Shown here piece after piece: positions 32,797 through 42,950 of a stretch of 64,000 nucleotides of DNA. Origin of the DNA: Pseudophaeomoniella oleicola (lineage: Eukaryota > Ascomycota > Eurotiomycetes > Phaeomoniellales > Phaeomoniellaceae). A program made the position numbers and the translations under genes. How positions within the stretch are numbered: the stretch's first letter is position 1; the number at the start of each line of letters is the position of its first letter. The notes beneath the pieces are model-generated. The model saw only the letters and a program-made list of their open reading frames with translations. It was not told the DNA's origin and ran no database searches. Location: contig QWDQ01000013.1 of the NCBI GenBank assembly GCA_003868215.1, positions 186,001 through 250,000 of the forward strand, written 5' to 3'.

Positions 32797-34184
32797 AATG
32801 AACCGGCACGGTGATTTCTCGACTTGATTGTAAGACCGTTGAGTCGACTGGGCCAACGGTATAGAGAGGTCAATAAGCTGTCAATGAGATCTAGGTTTGT
32901 TTTCTTTGACGAGGAGAAAGAAATGAAGTCTAGACGAGCAAACGCTGCGAGGGAAGCTCTCAGTTATAAAGACAGGAGGGGGAGGGGGAGGGCGACCTTG
33001 ACCTTGGGAATCCCACCTTGTCCCGCGGATTGCTCCGGAAACAGTACTCCAGTTGTTGACGAACATACCTTACGTAGTACGTTCGTACCTAGATAGTATC
33101 ACTCCACTCATCATGCGATGGGAAAGGTTCTCTTGCGGGACGAATCCAAACCAATCGCATTAGGATATACGGCAACGCTTGACGCCTCTTCCAATGAGCT
33201 CGAGAGCTTTCTCCAGATCCGTTGAGCCGTACCACGATACGTCCGGGATCACCATCATACCCTCCCATGCATCCACCCACATCAGGTAGGTGGTGCAGCA
33301 TCCTCATTGGTTTTGGCGCCTTTCCCAGGAACAATCGGTATCGTAGCTCCGTAACTTACTGCCTTCTCATCCTCAGTGTGGGTAAGGTAGCAATAGCAAC
33401 ATTCATGGGCTCACTTTGTATGACGGCCATTCCCCGATCCGAATGGATGCTTTTCGCTTGCTGGGTCTCCATCCGTGGCGCTACCACTATGGTAATTAAT
33501 TACTACGGTACCGTACATTCTTGCCTAGAGCCTAGAACCCGGATCTTTCGACCACAGCTCCCTTCCGATATAGGACAGATAGGACAGGATGTGGCCGGGA
33601 TTGCTTACCAGCATATGTATGCTGAGATAATTATACGAGATCGATACCCCTCTTCAGGCAGAATACAATGGGCAAAGAAACATTATGAGACAAAAGCAAG
33701 CATTTCCCAGATCAAAGGCTGAAATATACCTCCAGGTACCTCAGGTAAGGTACGTAACGATTAGGGGTACAGAATTTCCCCGACTGGTGCTCCCGCCAAG
33801 ACAATAACGGCACGAACATATAATCCTATCGCACATAATTCTCTGTCTCTTTCCTTTTCTTTTTCTTCTCTTCAAATGTCTTTAGGCGATCATTAGAGTC
33901 TCGGAACAGACCCATTCCTTCAATGGTTGTTCAAGTCCTTCAAGGACTTCTCTGCGTGCTCACGATCGTCTTAGAAGGAATTTGGCTATCACTGTTTTAC
34001 TGACCGTACCTTCTCGTGAGGGATGAAGGTTTAGAGATCAAAGGGATCTGCCACATCACGATACACACACTCTTTCTCATAATGGCTTGCCTCAAATTAG
34101 TGCTTGCATAAATCCTTCTATAAACCCGACCTGACTGTCACGTTATGTACCTTCTGCCCTTTGTCTCATTTTCAATCTTAGTAG

Positions 34185-34346
34185 ATTTGCCTTGGGGCAG
34201 CTGACAGTGCTTGCGTCGTCCCCATTCTTCTCATAGAACAAGTTGCAACAAGCATACAATGCATCTATCTGTTGTTGGCATTTGTCTTCTTTGTAGCTGT
34301 TCTTCCCGAGACAATCTATAAGCCAAAGACGTTAGACCTCCGGTAG
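34185..34346 (+). pseudogene. Possible C-terminal fragment of an MFS transporter
   Basis: An open frame of 53 codons without an ATG at its start reads ...ILLIEQVATSIQCIYLLLAF, VFFVAVLPETIYKPKTLDLR and stop. The hydrophobic helix followed by PET and a Lys/Leu-rich tail matches the last helix and PETK-type end of sugar-porter transporters. No earlier helices are found in any frame upstream, so it is either a relic or chance. Judged by eye only. Confidence 0.3.
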
Positions 34347-34922
34347 CAAATGGAAACGGCGTCTACCATACTCTGAATGGCGCACTGGCATGGATTAGTA
34401 CAACAGGTCAGAAAGCAGTGAAGTCGGCAAAGAGAAGACGTACAGCTTGCGGGTGACATGGTGGATCATTCTTGAGGCCATCCTCTGGAGAAGTCTGGGG
34501 TCACATCGTTAGAACCGGGGTGCGCGCAAGCCAGGGAGAGGCGAATACCATGGTTGCAGTTAATAACGTTGCCGCGGTTCTTTAACCGCTCAGCCTGCGA
34601 TGCAAGTGGCGTGAAGGAGCAGTGTCCGACTTTTCACGGTCGTCCAGCCCACAGCTGTTGTATTATAAATCCGATCAAATGCAAAGACACAAGCATGAAA
34701 GAGGACCAGAATACAAACAAGCAAGCAGGCCTATGTAAAACATCCAAGAAGGTGAGGTAGATGTAATTGAAGAATTAACACGGAAATGTCTACATATAAA
34801 ATGTTCATAACCAGAAGTACAAATAACATCATAGTAATTACCTCAGTGACCGAATTGTGACAGTAGCTTAGCTCACGTACCCGAGCTCGAAAGCAAGACT
34901 TGGAGAAGAGCCCTGATTCTCT

Positions 34923-34934
34923 TACTACGTAGTA
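34923..34934. repeat. Perfect 12-bp palindrome TACTACGTAGTA, copy 3
   Basis: Third exact copy in the window, about 450 bases upstream of the SUMO start. Intergenic, function unknown. Confidence 0.7.
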
Positions 34935-35218
34935 CGTCCTCTGCTGGTTTGCAATCCCAGGCACGCACTTTAGCGATCTCTAAATCCGGCTGATCTTCAT
35001 TTAGAGGGGCCTCACTTACTTAAGTCTTAGCTAGCCATCTCGCCTTGTGTGCGCCTTATCCTTGCCATCATCGTCAACCAGTTTTGGTGGGGCTCGTCGC
35101 AAAAGCGATTTCATTATTGACCCTCATCTTCACCTTCCGCCACAACAGCGACCTTTTCTCTCTCTCCATTCTATCCTTCTCTTCTTCACTCACACTTGAC
35201 GCAGTCTCATCGTGATCT

Positions 35219-35315
35219 GTAAGTCTCTATCCTGTTTTCCTGCGTCCATGCGCACTTCTGAGTGTCTCGTTACCACCAATCTTCTCAAACTGACAGTCGC
35301 TCGCCCTATCTCCAG
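35219..35315 (+). other. Probable intron in the SUMO 5' leader
   Basis: A GTAAGT donor follows a CT-rich leader (about 35110-35218). The segment has a CTGAC branch-like site near 35290 and ends with CTATCTCCAG. The exon resumes 74 bases before the start codon. A 97-nt leader intron is common in highly expressed fungal genes. Confidence 0.5.
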
Positions 35316-35389
35316 CCTAGTCGATCTCGCAATTCATTTCGAAACACTTCATTCCGAACCGTCACTAAACACATACACTGCCCAACGAG

Positions 35390-35832
35390 ATGGCCGACGC
35401 GGAGCAGAGTCCAGCAGCAGTCGAGCACTTGAACATCAAAGTGACCGACGGCAATAATGAAGTTTTCTTCAAGATTAAGAGGACAACCCAGCTCAAGAAA
35501 TTGATGATGGCATTCTGCGAACGTCAGGGAAAGCAACCTTCGACTGTTCGTTTTCTATTTGATGGCACTAGAGTTCGGGAGGAGGATTCACCAGAGAGTG
35601 TAAGTCGCATCACCTATTCCTCTCAAGTTTTTGTATCCCAGCAACGGGGAGGGGGTGGTATTTGAGCGTGAACGTTTTCTGCAGGGTGGCGATGCATGCC
35701 CACAAGTCACGCTGCCTTGACTTTGACGACTCGTTCTATCTTCATGATGCTAATAGTTTATGTTTGCAGCTCGACATGGCCGACGGCGACACCCTGGAAG
35801 TGCACCAGGAACAGATTGGTGGTGCATTCTGA
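35390..35832 (+). CDS. SMT3: SUMO (Smt3), ubiquitin-like modifier
   Basis: A 90-residue precursor from exons 35390-35599 and 35770-35832 (170-nt phase-0 intron). SUMO is joined to lysines of target proteins by Aos1-Uba2, Ubc9 and E3 ligases. The beta-grasp fold is evident: HLNIKVTDGNNEVFFKIKRT, then LKKLMMAFCERQGK, VRFLFDGTRVREEDSPES and, in exon 2, LDMADGDTLEVHQEQIGG. The mature end is Gly87-Gly88; the last two residues (Ala-Phe) are removed by a Ulp protease. The N-terminal tail is short (about 14 residues) with no obvious consensus SUMO-attachment lysine. The length is normal. Confidence 0.97.
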
Positions 35833-36569
35833 GTGGTTATCTAATCATATTTACAACTGGAAAATCAGTGGTATACTCTGATCTCGGGTGGCAATTCGGA
35901 CGACTGAGCAAACATCCCAACACCTCTCATGGCTACACTTGGAACGAATCCCTCGATCAGACATGGATAACGGCACAGATAGCCCTCTGGTCGAAAGCGG
36001 ACATGCCTCTACAATCAGGTGACTGACTGGGCGAACTGGCGCGTGGGGTTGATTTTCTCCCGGAATGGGTCCATCTGCTTTCAAGTTCCATCTTGCTTCC
36101 TACCTTTTTGCACAGATAGAGCTTCTTTTCCTCTCTCTCTCTCTCCCTCTCTCCATGTGCTCTGCTTTCTGGAATTTTAGCGTTGAGTAGTAAAGCAGTT
36201 TGACAGGATAAAAGAAGAAAAGAAGAAAAGAAGCCGTTTCTGTGCTTCACGCTCAGGGAAGTTTTTTCAGTTCGTAACGCTTTACTTGACTTTCCTTTGC
36301 TCCGCTTTGCAGTAAAAGTCCCTTTTCATACGAATCGGTAGTCGGTAGGCACATATGTATTCCATGTTATACAGGTATCTCTGAGTTGTCAAGATTCACC
36401 GCCAGATAGACAGAGCTCTGATAAGGATAGATAAAATCGATAGTATTATTACAATAACAAGTCATACGCCATCGTTACAATCTTCCTTTTCTCTTGTCTC
36501 TTTCTTCCCCCCCCCCCGCTTTCTCTCTTGACACAGTTGTCCAGTTCCCATCTCCCCATAACATCCCAT
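35833..36569. other. Intergenic between convergent SUMO and the 180-residue gene
   Basis: About 740 bases. A CT microsatellite lies at about 36131-36154 and a run of 11 C at 36507-36517. No protein-like frame; this is 3' untranslated DNA of both neighbours. Confidence 0.45.
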
Positions 36570-37112
36570 CTACATATCCCAAACAGCATTCTTCGCGCTC
36601 TCATTCTCCTTCTTCAATTTTTCCGCCTCCTCCTTTTCGCGCTCACGCCGCCGCATCTCCTGTTCCTTCGCGGCGCGGTCGTAGGCCTTTTGTTCGTCGG
36701 TGCGTTTCGGCGGGCGGATGCCGATTCCTGCGGCGATCAGGCGCGAGGCGACGGCGGTGGATTTTTGTTGGCGGCGCGTTTCGTCAGAGGTCGAGGGGGG
36801 TAAGGGGGGGACGGAGTGGTCGACAGCGGCGTCGATGGCGTTCCAGGAGGGGAAGGTGGAGTGGGGGGAGGCGGGTGTGGGTGGGGGAGGGGCGGGAGCG
36901 GAGGGCGATGTTAGGGAGTTGGTGATAGGATTTCTGGTGGTGGGTTGGGCGCGTGTTTGAGATCCTGAATCACCACGGCTGCTGTTGTCGCCGTCGTCGT
37001 CTGAGGGTAGGTCGTCTTCCCATGAGTCTACCACGGTGGTCTTTGACTTGGGATTTGGCACGTTGACTGCATTTGCGGGGACGGCGGTGTTCAGCTTTCC
37101 CAATGCTGCCAT
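36570..37112 (-). CDS. Protein of unknown function, charged C-terminus
   Basis: A 180-residue intronless frame. I do not recognise a domain. Visible features: a short N-terminal stretch with PNPKSKTTVVDSWEDDLPSD, a Ser/Thr/Pro-rich middle (about 50-105), then RLIAAGIGIRPPKRTDEQKA and a long charged helix (about 135-175, MRRREREKEEAEKLKKE) ending AVWDM. The composition and the W-E-D-D acidic motif suggest a mostly disordered protein with one coiled helix, perhaps a binding partner. The start is the ATG before AALGKL, preceded by two further ATC/ATG-like triplets in the leader. Its strong G+C codon bias supports real coding. Confidence 0.6.
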   Translation of the reverse strand: MAALGKLNTAVPANAVNVPNPKSKTTVVDSWEDDLPSDDDGDNSSRGDSGSQTRAQPTTRNPITNSLTSPSAPAPPPPTPASPHSTFPSWNAIDAAVDHSVPPLPPSTSDETRRQQKSTAVASRLIAAGIGIRPPKRTDEQKAYDRAAKEQEMRRREREKEEAEKLKKENESAKNAVWDM

Positions 37113-38528
37113 GATGATGGTTCAGAGCTGGAGCTGAGGCACGAGACTTGCTAAGATATTGTGTCTCGTAGGTAGTAGGTATGTACCCGGATGTAGTCGA
37201 GACTTTTCTTTGCAAAGTCGAGATTGATTGATATTTCGTAGGTATTCCTTGCTTCTACTTCTCTTTCTTTCTGCTCAGGAAGATCGACAGACACACATAC
37301 AACAAGGAATCGACGACGAATCCGAATTGCCTGGTAGAGATAGGATATATGAACCAAATCAGACCATTCCACGCCTGAGGGCAGAGAAAAGGAGGGACGA
37401 ACGACTTTCAACAAGTTTAGGTAAATTACTTCGTCATTGGAAACTTAGGTAAGGTAGTTTGTAGACATGAACTGCCTGCTAACTACCGTAGTATCATCAT
37501 TGCCCCGGTTCTCCATCTTAATAGTAAATTGTGGGGAAGAAGAGGAGGGCTTTGCTCTCTGTCTCAGTTGACGCACTGTACCGTGGTGTACGTAGTACCG
37601 TAGTTGTACTGTACTATACGAACTACGTCACAGCAGAATCTATCTACTATTACTACAGTTGAAGAATGGTTCACCGAGGTAATAATAATCAAATTTACTC
37701 AACTTACCAGCGACCGAGAACACCCCCTTTAGCAGTCAATACATATTAAGGAACCCACCGCCAGAGCCACGAGCCATCTCCAACCCAGTCAATACCTATT
37801 ATCAATGATTAGTATTACCTTGATACTAGAAAAAGAAACAAAACATTAATCAAAGGAGGTGAGACATCTACTTGGGTAAAAGAATTTCATCGCTCTACGT
37901 AGTAATGATTCCCCATGACGCGTACAGGTACATACTTACGGAGGTCCTCCCTAATTACCTATTACTGTAGGTAAGGTACCTTACCTACCAAGCTGTCTTT
38001 GCTCTTTCTTTCACCGAGACATCTCCTCCTTACCTTTCCCAGTAAAGTGAAATCGAGAGACAGGAGACAGCAAAGATGACTGACTTGATGAAAGGCATGG
38101 GACCCGGTTTAAATCCAAAAGAACTAGGGCTGTCTTTCTATTTTTGTCCGGGTGTTCCAAGTCTTTTGCCTATGTACTCGCTCATACTACCCATCTTATC
38201 TACAAATCTCATCTTGTATAATCTAGAGATATATACTTTCACCCGAATGGTTAGCGACGATGCTTTCCGCCGGTTGCTGAAGGCAGTTCTCTAGTTGAGT
38301 TGTGGCTTGGTGTAGATAGTAGATCTCAAGCATTGTCTCGGTCTTTGTGTGCCCGCGTACAACGGCGAGTTTAGAACGAGATTACGTCGAAACTGAATGT
38401 CGACGAGTATATCGATGCCTTGTACGGGGCTCGTTCCGGCAGGGCATACCGCCGTCAGGGCGTTCTAGATCTGAATGTCTCGAATGAACGGAGCTGGGTA
38501 TCGCTAAGACAGCTAAAAACGACCCCCT
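37113..38528. other. Gene-free 1.4 kb with strong palindromes
   Basis: No protein-like frame. It holds CTACGTAGTA at 37895-37904, TACGTAGTACC near 37590 and a 22-bp perfect palindrome at 37967-37988. The right half (about 38330-38528) is probably the TRAPPC13 3' untranslated region. Confidence 0.45.
37967..37988. repeat. 22-bp perfect palindrome
   Basis: The half-site GTAGGTAAGGT is followed at once by its exact reverse complement, ACCTTACCTAC. There is no loop. Partial matches (GGTAAGGTACGT near 33743, ACCTTAGGTAC near 45206) occur in other intergenic parts of the window. Confidence 0.75.
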
Positions 38529-39741
38529 TCACCGTCTTCGACTGACCAGACCCCCCGTACTCAGATAGCCCCGTTCACCCATCCCGTTTCTCCACTCAAT
38601 ACTCAGTTGCCCTAACACAACACCTTTAGCGCTAGCACTATCTCTCTTTGACGATAGATCCTTTTCTTGATGTTGATGCTGTTGTTCAAGGAGGAAGGAG
38701 ACTTGGTGGATCGTCCGAGGCAGGAGGAGCGGAGTTGCCTGAGATGGGGAGTCCACAGATATAGAGGAGGAAAAGGTGTTGAGTGATATAGAAGTGAAGG
38801 GAGGGCGGGGATCGAGGGTTGTGTTCTGTAGTGAGGAGGCAGAACTGTTAGCTTGGAGGATGGGAAAGCGGTTGCTTTGTATGTGCATATGAATGTGTAC
38901 GACAGAACGTCTAGACATCTGGAAACTTACCTCAAGCACGATACCACCTTCTCCCACATTTTCCAGTTGAGCCTCTAAAGCAAATCTAGACAACTTCACC
39001 TTTCCATATGGTCCAAGACTCTTGTCCTCGACTTCTCGTGGCACAAGTTCCGTCGCTTTCGTCCGAACACTGAGACATGGAACGGCAAGGAACTGGTACA
39101 ATTTTCGGAACGTCCGTGCCCGTCCGCCGGTTGCGGATGGATTGGTAGAAGAAGAATGGATGGATGACAAGGACGTCTCGGTGTAAGATACGTTGACGGC
39201 TAGGACATGGTTCCCTTCTTCTTTCAGTTCGAAGTGGACCGTACTTTGGACGGAGAGGCCAGCATCGCGGCCTTCGCTGGCGTCTTTCTTGCTGGTGTTT
39301 GACATGATACTACCGGTACTACTGCTGGTGTCGTGGGAGTTCTTGTATTCTGAGTAGTATATCGGTTCTAATGGATATACTTGAGACGGTGTCTGCATTT
39401 CGGCAACGATCCGGATTGAGGACACATTTTTCGAGGATGCAGAGCTAGATAGGTCATTGCGTTCGTGAGAGGCAACCAAGGAACAAGAAAAGGGCTCGCC
39501 AACATGGGCCGTCCCAAACGACGGAGGAAGGGTAAGCTTGAGATGGTTAGATAGTCGCATAGATACCACAGAAGGTAAGACTCACTAGCGGGCTGAGGAC
39601 AAATTGATCATCGGCATTTTCGGATGGATAGGCGAGAGATGCCTGAGGTTTGATGGTGGGAGTCTCTGTGGGAAGGGGATTTTGTTGAGACAGAGACGGA
39701 CGGGACAGTCTTAGATGATTAGTATGAGAATGTTGTAGCAT
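38529..39741 (-). CDS. TRAPP complex subunit 13 homologue (TRAPPC13)
   Basis: A 352-residue protein from exons 39741-39586, 39536-38931 and 38825-38529. TRAPPC13 is a peripheral subunit of the TRAPP tethering complex that acts on Rab GTPases in Golgi and autophagy traffic. Family features: N-terminal NHLRLSRPSL, LPPSFGTAHVGEPFSCSL after the first intron, EMQTPSQVYPLEP, the block FELKEEGNHVLAVNVSYTET, then FRKLYQFLAVPCLSVRTK and LEAQLENV. The second intron (38930-38826) is 105 nt, phase 0 and free of stops, so retaining it would give a 387-residue protein. Ser-rich loops interrupt the beta-sandwich domains. The start is the first ATG before the conserved LRLSRPS; a further upstream exon is not excluded. 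Confidence 0.85.
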
Positions 39742-40740
39742 ATACAGATAATGTGTAAACGAACCGGAGCACTGTAGAATATTAACATGACAGCTTCAAA
39801 GTAGCTGCTGAATTTCAGACCTTTCAATGAGACCGAGTGCGGCTCTTTAGGGGCCTCCATGGTACCTTTTTACTCTCACGTACTTGCAAAGAGTCACCTC
39901 ATTGCAGGCCAAACAAACAGTGCTTCTATCCGCGAGTCTCGGACTGGCCTCCTTCAGGTCACTGTACACGAGACCAGCACCAATTTGACCTAGTTAAAAT
40001 AGATCGGCAAGAACAGACTGATATGTCAACGGTTGAGCGGCTGAAAAAGGCTACAGAGTATTTCTGCTGTACAAAGTCTCTGTGCTCGCTGCAGAGCAGG
40101 CATACATACGCTACCGCGAAAACGACGAGGAACACTCAGTCGTTCGTTGTCTGGTAAACAGCTGAGGATGTTGGAACGTCTGATGGCGGGTATGAATTAC
40201 TGATCTCGAAGTGCTTGGCAGACGTTCGACTTCAAAATTCGTAAATACAGATCAGACTACAATGGCTCCTCCGTGCAGCGACGCCGGATCTCGATGAGAC
40301 AGAAATGCTCTGGACACCGTAAGTAAAACCTGATTACACAGTTTGGACTTCAGGAGTCAAAACAGATTGTTATGTTCATTGATTATTCAACCATCGACAA
40401 TGCTTATAGTCATCAAGTAACGCAGATCTCATGGCTTCCAAAGTAAGATAGCCGATGATGCTCGATATGTACAGCCATTTCCATCTTTCCATGCACCCAG
40501 TACAGTCAAATAGACAGGCCTTAACGGCTGAATCCTCAGAAAGCGCCAATATGTGCCCCAAAAGATGAAAAGAAAGTATGAACGGTCTATTCACAACCAA
40601 TGCCACTAGTGGGCATTCTCGGTTAACAATATTTTTCAAAGCCAAGTCGTGACAATTCCAGCCTTGGAAATGCTCCCATGAAACGATAGTACACCATCTA
40701 AGTACATTATATGCTGAAACGATATAAACGTTGGGCCGAA
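39742..40740. other. Intergenic, TRAPPC13 upstream
   Basis: About 1 kb between two minus-strand genes. A 127-codon minus frame (40376-40759) overlaps the end of the next gene and is not protein-like. Nothing else seen. Confidence 0.4.
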
Positions 40741-42950
40741 CTAGTGTCTCATGTCCCAAGAAGGTTTGAGAGACACAGCGAAGTCATCTCTCGTTCCGAC
40801 TTGCTCTTTGGGAACACGGCTTAGTCGGTAAGCTCCAGAACGAATGGCATTGGAGTGGACCGCAGAAAGCCCTGATCGATTGCTGCGGATACTGCCGGCG
40901 TCGCTTGAAGTCTCGGCATTCTTGAACCGTGGAGGAGGAGCGAAATCCAGAGCTGTGAAGGTTCCAGATCTCCTCAGAGCATGACTGAAGATGGTGTCAG
41001 CACTTGTTACGAACGGAAAAGCAAGGATTATTTCAACTTACGGGCTGGGCATAATTGCAAGGTCATCGAACGATGAGACAAGCATCTTGGAGGGTTTTAA
41101 GCTCGGTGAGTACGGCCTAAAACCTCCCTTGGGACTTTGTGGGGTAACACCGTGGACTCTCTCGGTAATCGATTGAGGCGGTGCGAAGTCAATCGGAACG
41201 ATGGTATCATCCTTGAGCATGTGCGGGGTAGGGAGAATAGCCAGTGGCTTAGGAGGAGGCAATTTCTTCTTAGGCTGTCTTGGAGGGGGCATCCTGCCAG
41301 AAGCAGACGTCATAGCCCGACCACCAAGAACAGACTCTGATCCAGACGAAGTTACGTTTCCACGGAATCGTGGAGGGCCGCGTGGGGGTGGGGTCATGGC
41401 ACGACGCGTGATCGGTTCAGCATAAGGTGTATTTCCTGTGATGAAATTGCCAGAATCAGGATCATAGATTGGGGTATCGTAAGCAGCGAAGTCAGGAGCG
41501 TATTCGTCGTAGTAATCGTCCTGCTGGAACTTCGGCCCAGGTGTTGTCTCGTCAAAATATTCCTTGTAGAAGGAGCGTATTCTGTTGGCCCGCTGTTCTG
41601 GGTTTTCACTTGGATCATCAGGAGGCAGAGGGCGGATACCCATGGTCAGTCGCCTCACATCATATCCAAAGTCTTGCTCGTAGTGGCTGGAGTTCCGATT
41701 ATGGTTGCCCTCGCCGTGGCGTTCCGGGGATGGAGGGTCGACACGAAAATTGCTATCAAAGTCATGGCCGTCATCGGTATGAATTTGAGGTAGTTGAGGT
41801 TCCTTGTCGGCCAGTTCGTCCTCATCTGAAGCGAAGGGTGACACAGGTGGGGGTGGGGTAGCAGCAGGATTTAATGTCTCCGCATCTCTGGCGTTCAACG
41901 TAGGGTTGCCTGGAAGACCACTTTGCGGATTGATGGAGAGCGCCACAGGAGGAGACGATCTTTGAGTAGGACTAAAGGGGGAAGCGGCCCGTTCGGGGAT
42001 GGTTGGGGAGCTCATGTCGATCAAAGGGCTCATTGGCGAACCAATAGGTGAAAGACCGTCATGGGGGCCTGGCGAAATTCTTCGTGGGCCGGCAGATTGA
42101 AGTTGAGGCGGAATATGTCCATGATTACCAGTACCAAAGGAATTACGTTGGGTTGAGGGAAACGACCGAGACATACGTTGAGCCCCGTTGAGTAAATTTT
42201 GGCTCGACTCGTTGATAGGAAATCCTCGCTTGCTCGACCCGGTGTAGCTTGAAGAATCATCGCGCTGGCGTAAGCTTGCAGGATACGATCCATTGGGGCC
42301 GTCATTCGTGAACATAATCGTGACGGGTCGGTATGGATCACCATCATCATTGAGGGAGCGTGACATGGAATGTATCGACTCTCGTGATGTCTGCAGACCA
42401 GGAGGTAGTAGATAAGGATTTGGGGTTGCCATGTCCAGTGAGAGTCCCCTCGTCCTTCGAAGCTCGTTCTGTGTCTCCTGGAGGCTCATTTCTGGGACCT
42501 TCTCTTTTCTGCTCTTCTTGCTGTTTGGCGTCACCTCGTCCATTCCAAAGTCCAGCGATTTATGCTTATCATTAGCATCTTCTGCCCGTAACTTCCGAAC
42601 ATGACGACGGTGAAGGAAGACGAATACCACGATTGCCATTAGAAGAGGGATCCTAGTATGTATTAGAAATCAGGGTATATCGTCTGTTAGCGCGGGATGG
42701 CAACTTACACGACGGCAAGGACGACTGGCATTGTAATTGTAGTGGCCGTGCTTTTGTGTTTACATTCAGTAGTAGTACATGTCGCTGCCGAAGATGAGGA
42801 GGACGTTGTTGCACTCGACTGACGTTTGGCGACACGGGATGGCACCTCCTTGACGTGGTTGACGACATTTTCAACAACGGACACAGTCGATCTGGCATCT
42901 CGAGGAAGCAATCCGCTCGCATCCCGCACGAGACGGCGAAGGGAAGGCAT
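40741..42950 (-). CDS. Conserved-looking proline-rich single-pass membrane protein
   Basis: A 698-residue protein from exons 42950-42709, 42652-41042 and 40984-40741. I do not recognise a named domain. A Ser/Thr-rich N-terminal part (about 45-68) with CTTTECKHK is followed by one strong membrane helix (about 73-96, MPVVLAVVIPLLMAIVVFVF) and a basic stop-transfer (HRRHVRKLR). The intron interrupts the helix. The long cytosolic part is Pro/Ser-rich with SPxxSP repeats (about 230-330), a DPSENPEQRANRIRSFYKEY segment, acidic DYYDEYAPDF, and PPP-rich motifs that could bind SH3 domains (PPPRQPKKKLPPPKP). The C-terminal module SFDDLAIMPSPHALRRSGTF plus TALDFAPPPRF crosses the last intron cleanly, which supports the model. 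It may be a cell-surface or polarity scaffold. Confidence 0.7.

Larger units (their letters stand above)
32797..35389. other. Divergent gap, phosphoketolase (-) and SUMO (+)
   Basis: About 2.6 kb. A fragment resembling the end of a major-facilitator transporter lies at 34185-34346 and a 26-codon hydrophobic frame at 33923-34003. A perfect palindrome TACTACGTAGTA lies at 34923. The last 300 bases are the CT-rich promoter and leader of SUMO, with a probable leader intron at 35219-35315. The hairpin GCGGTTCTTTAACCGC (about 34574-34589) looks tRNA-like but lacks the rest of a tRNA. Confidence 0.45.

Noticed and set aside
34500-34620. Possible Leu/Ser tRNA on the minus strand (TGAGCGGTTAAAG)
   Set aside because: The match is a simple 6-bp hairpin (GCGGTT/AACCGC); the T arm does not pair and no acceptor stem exists.
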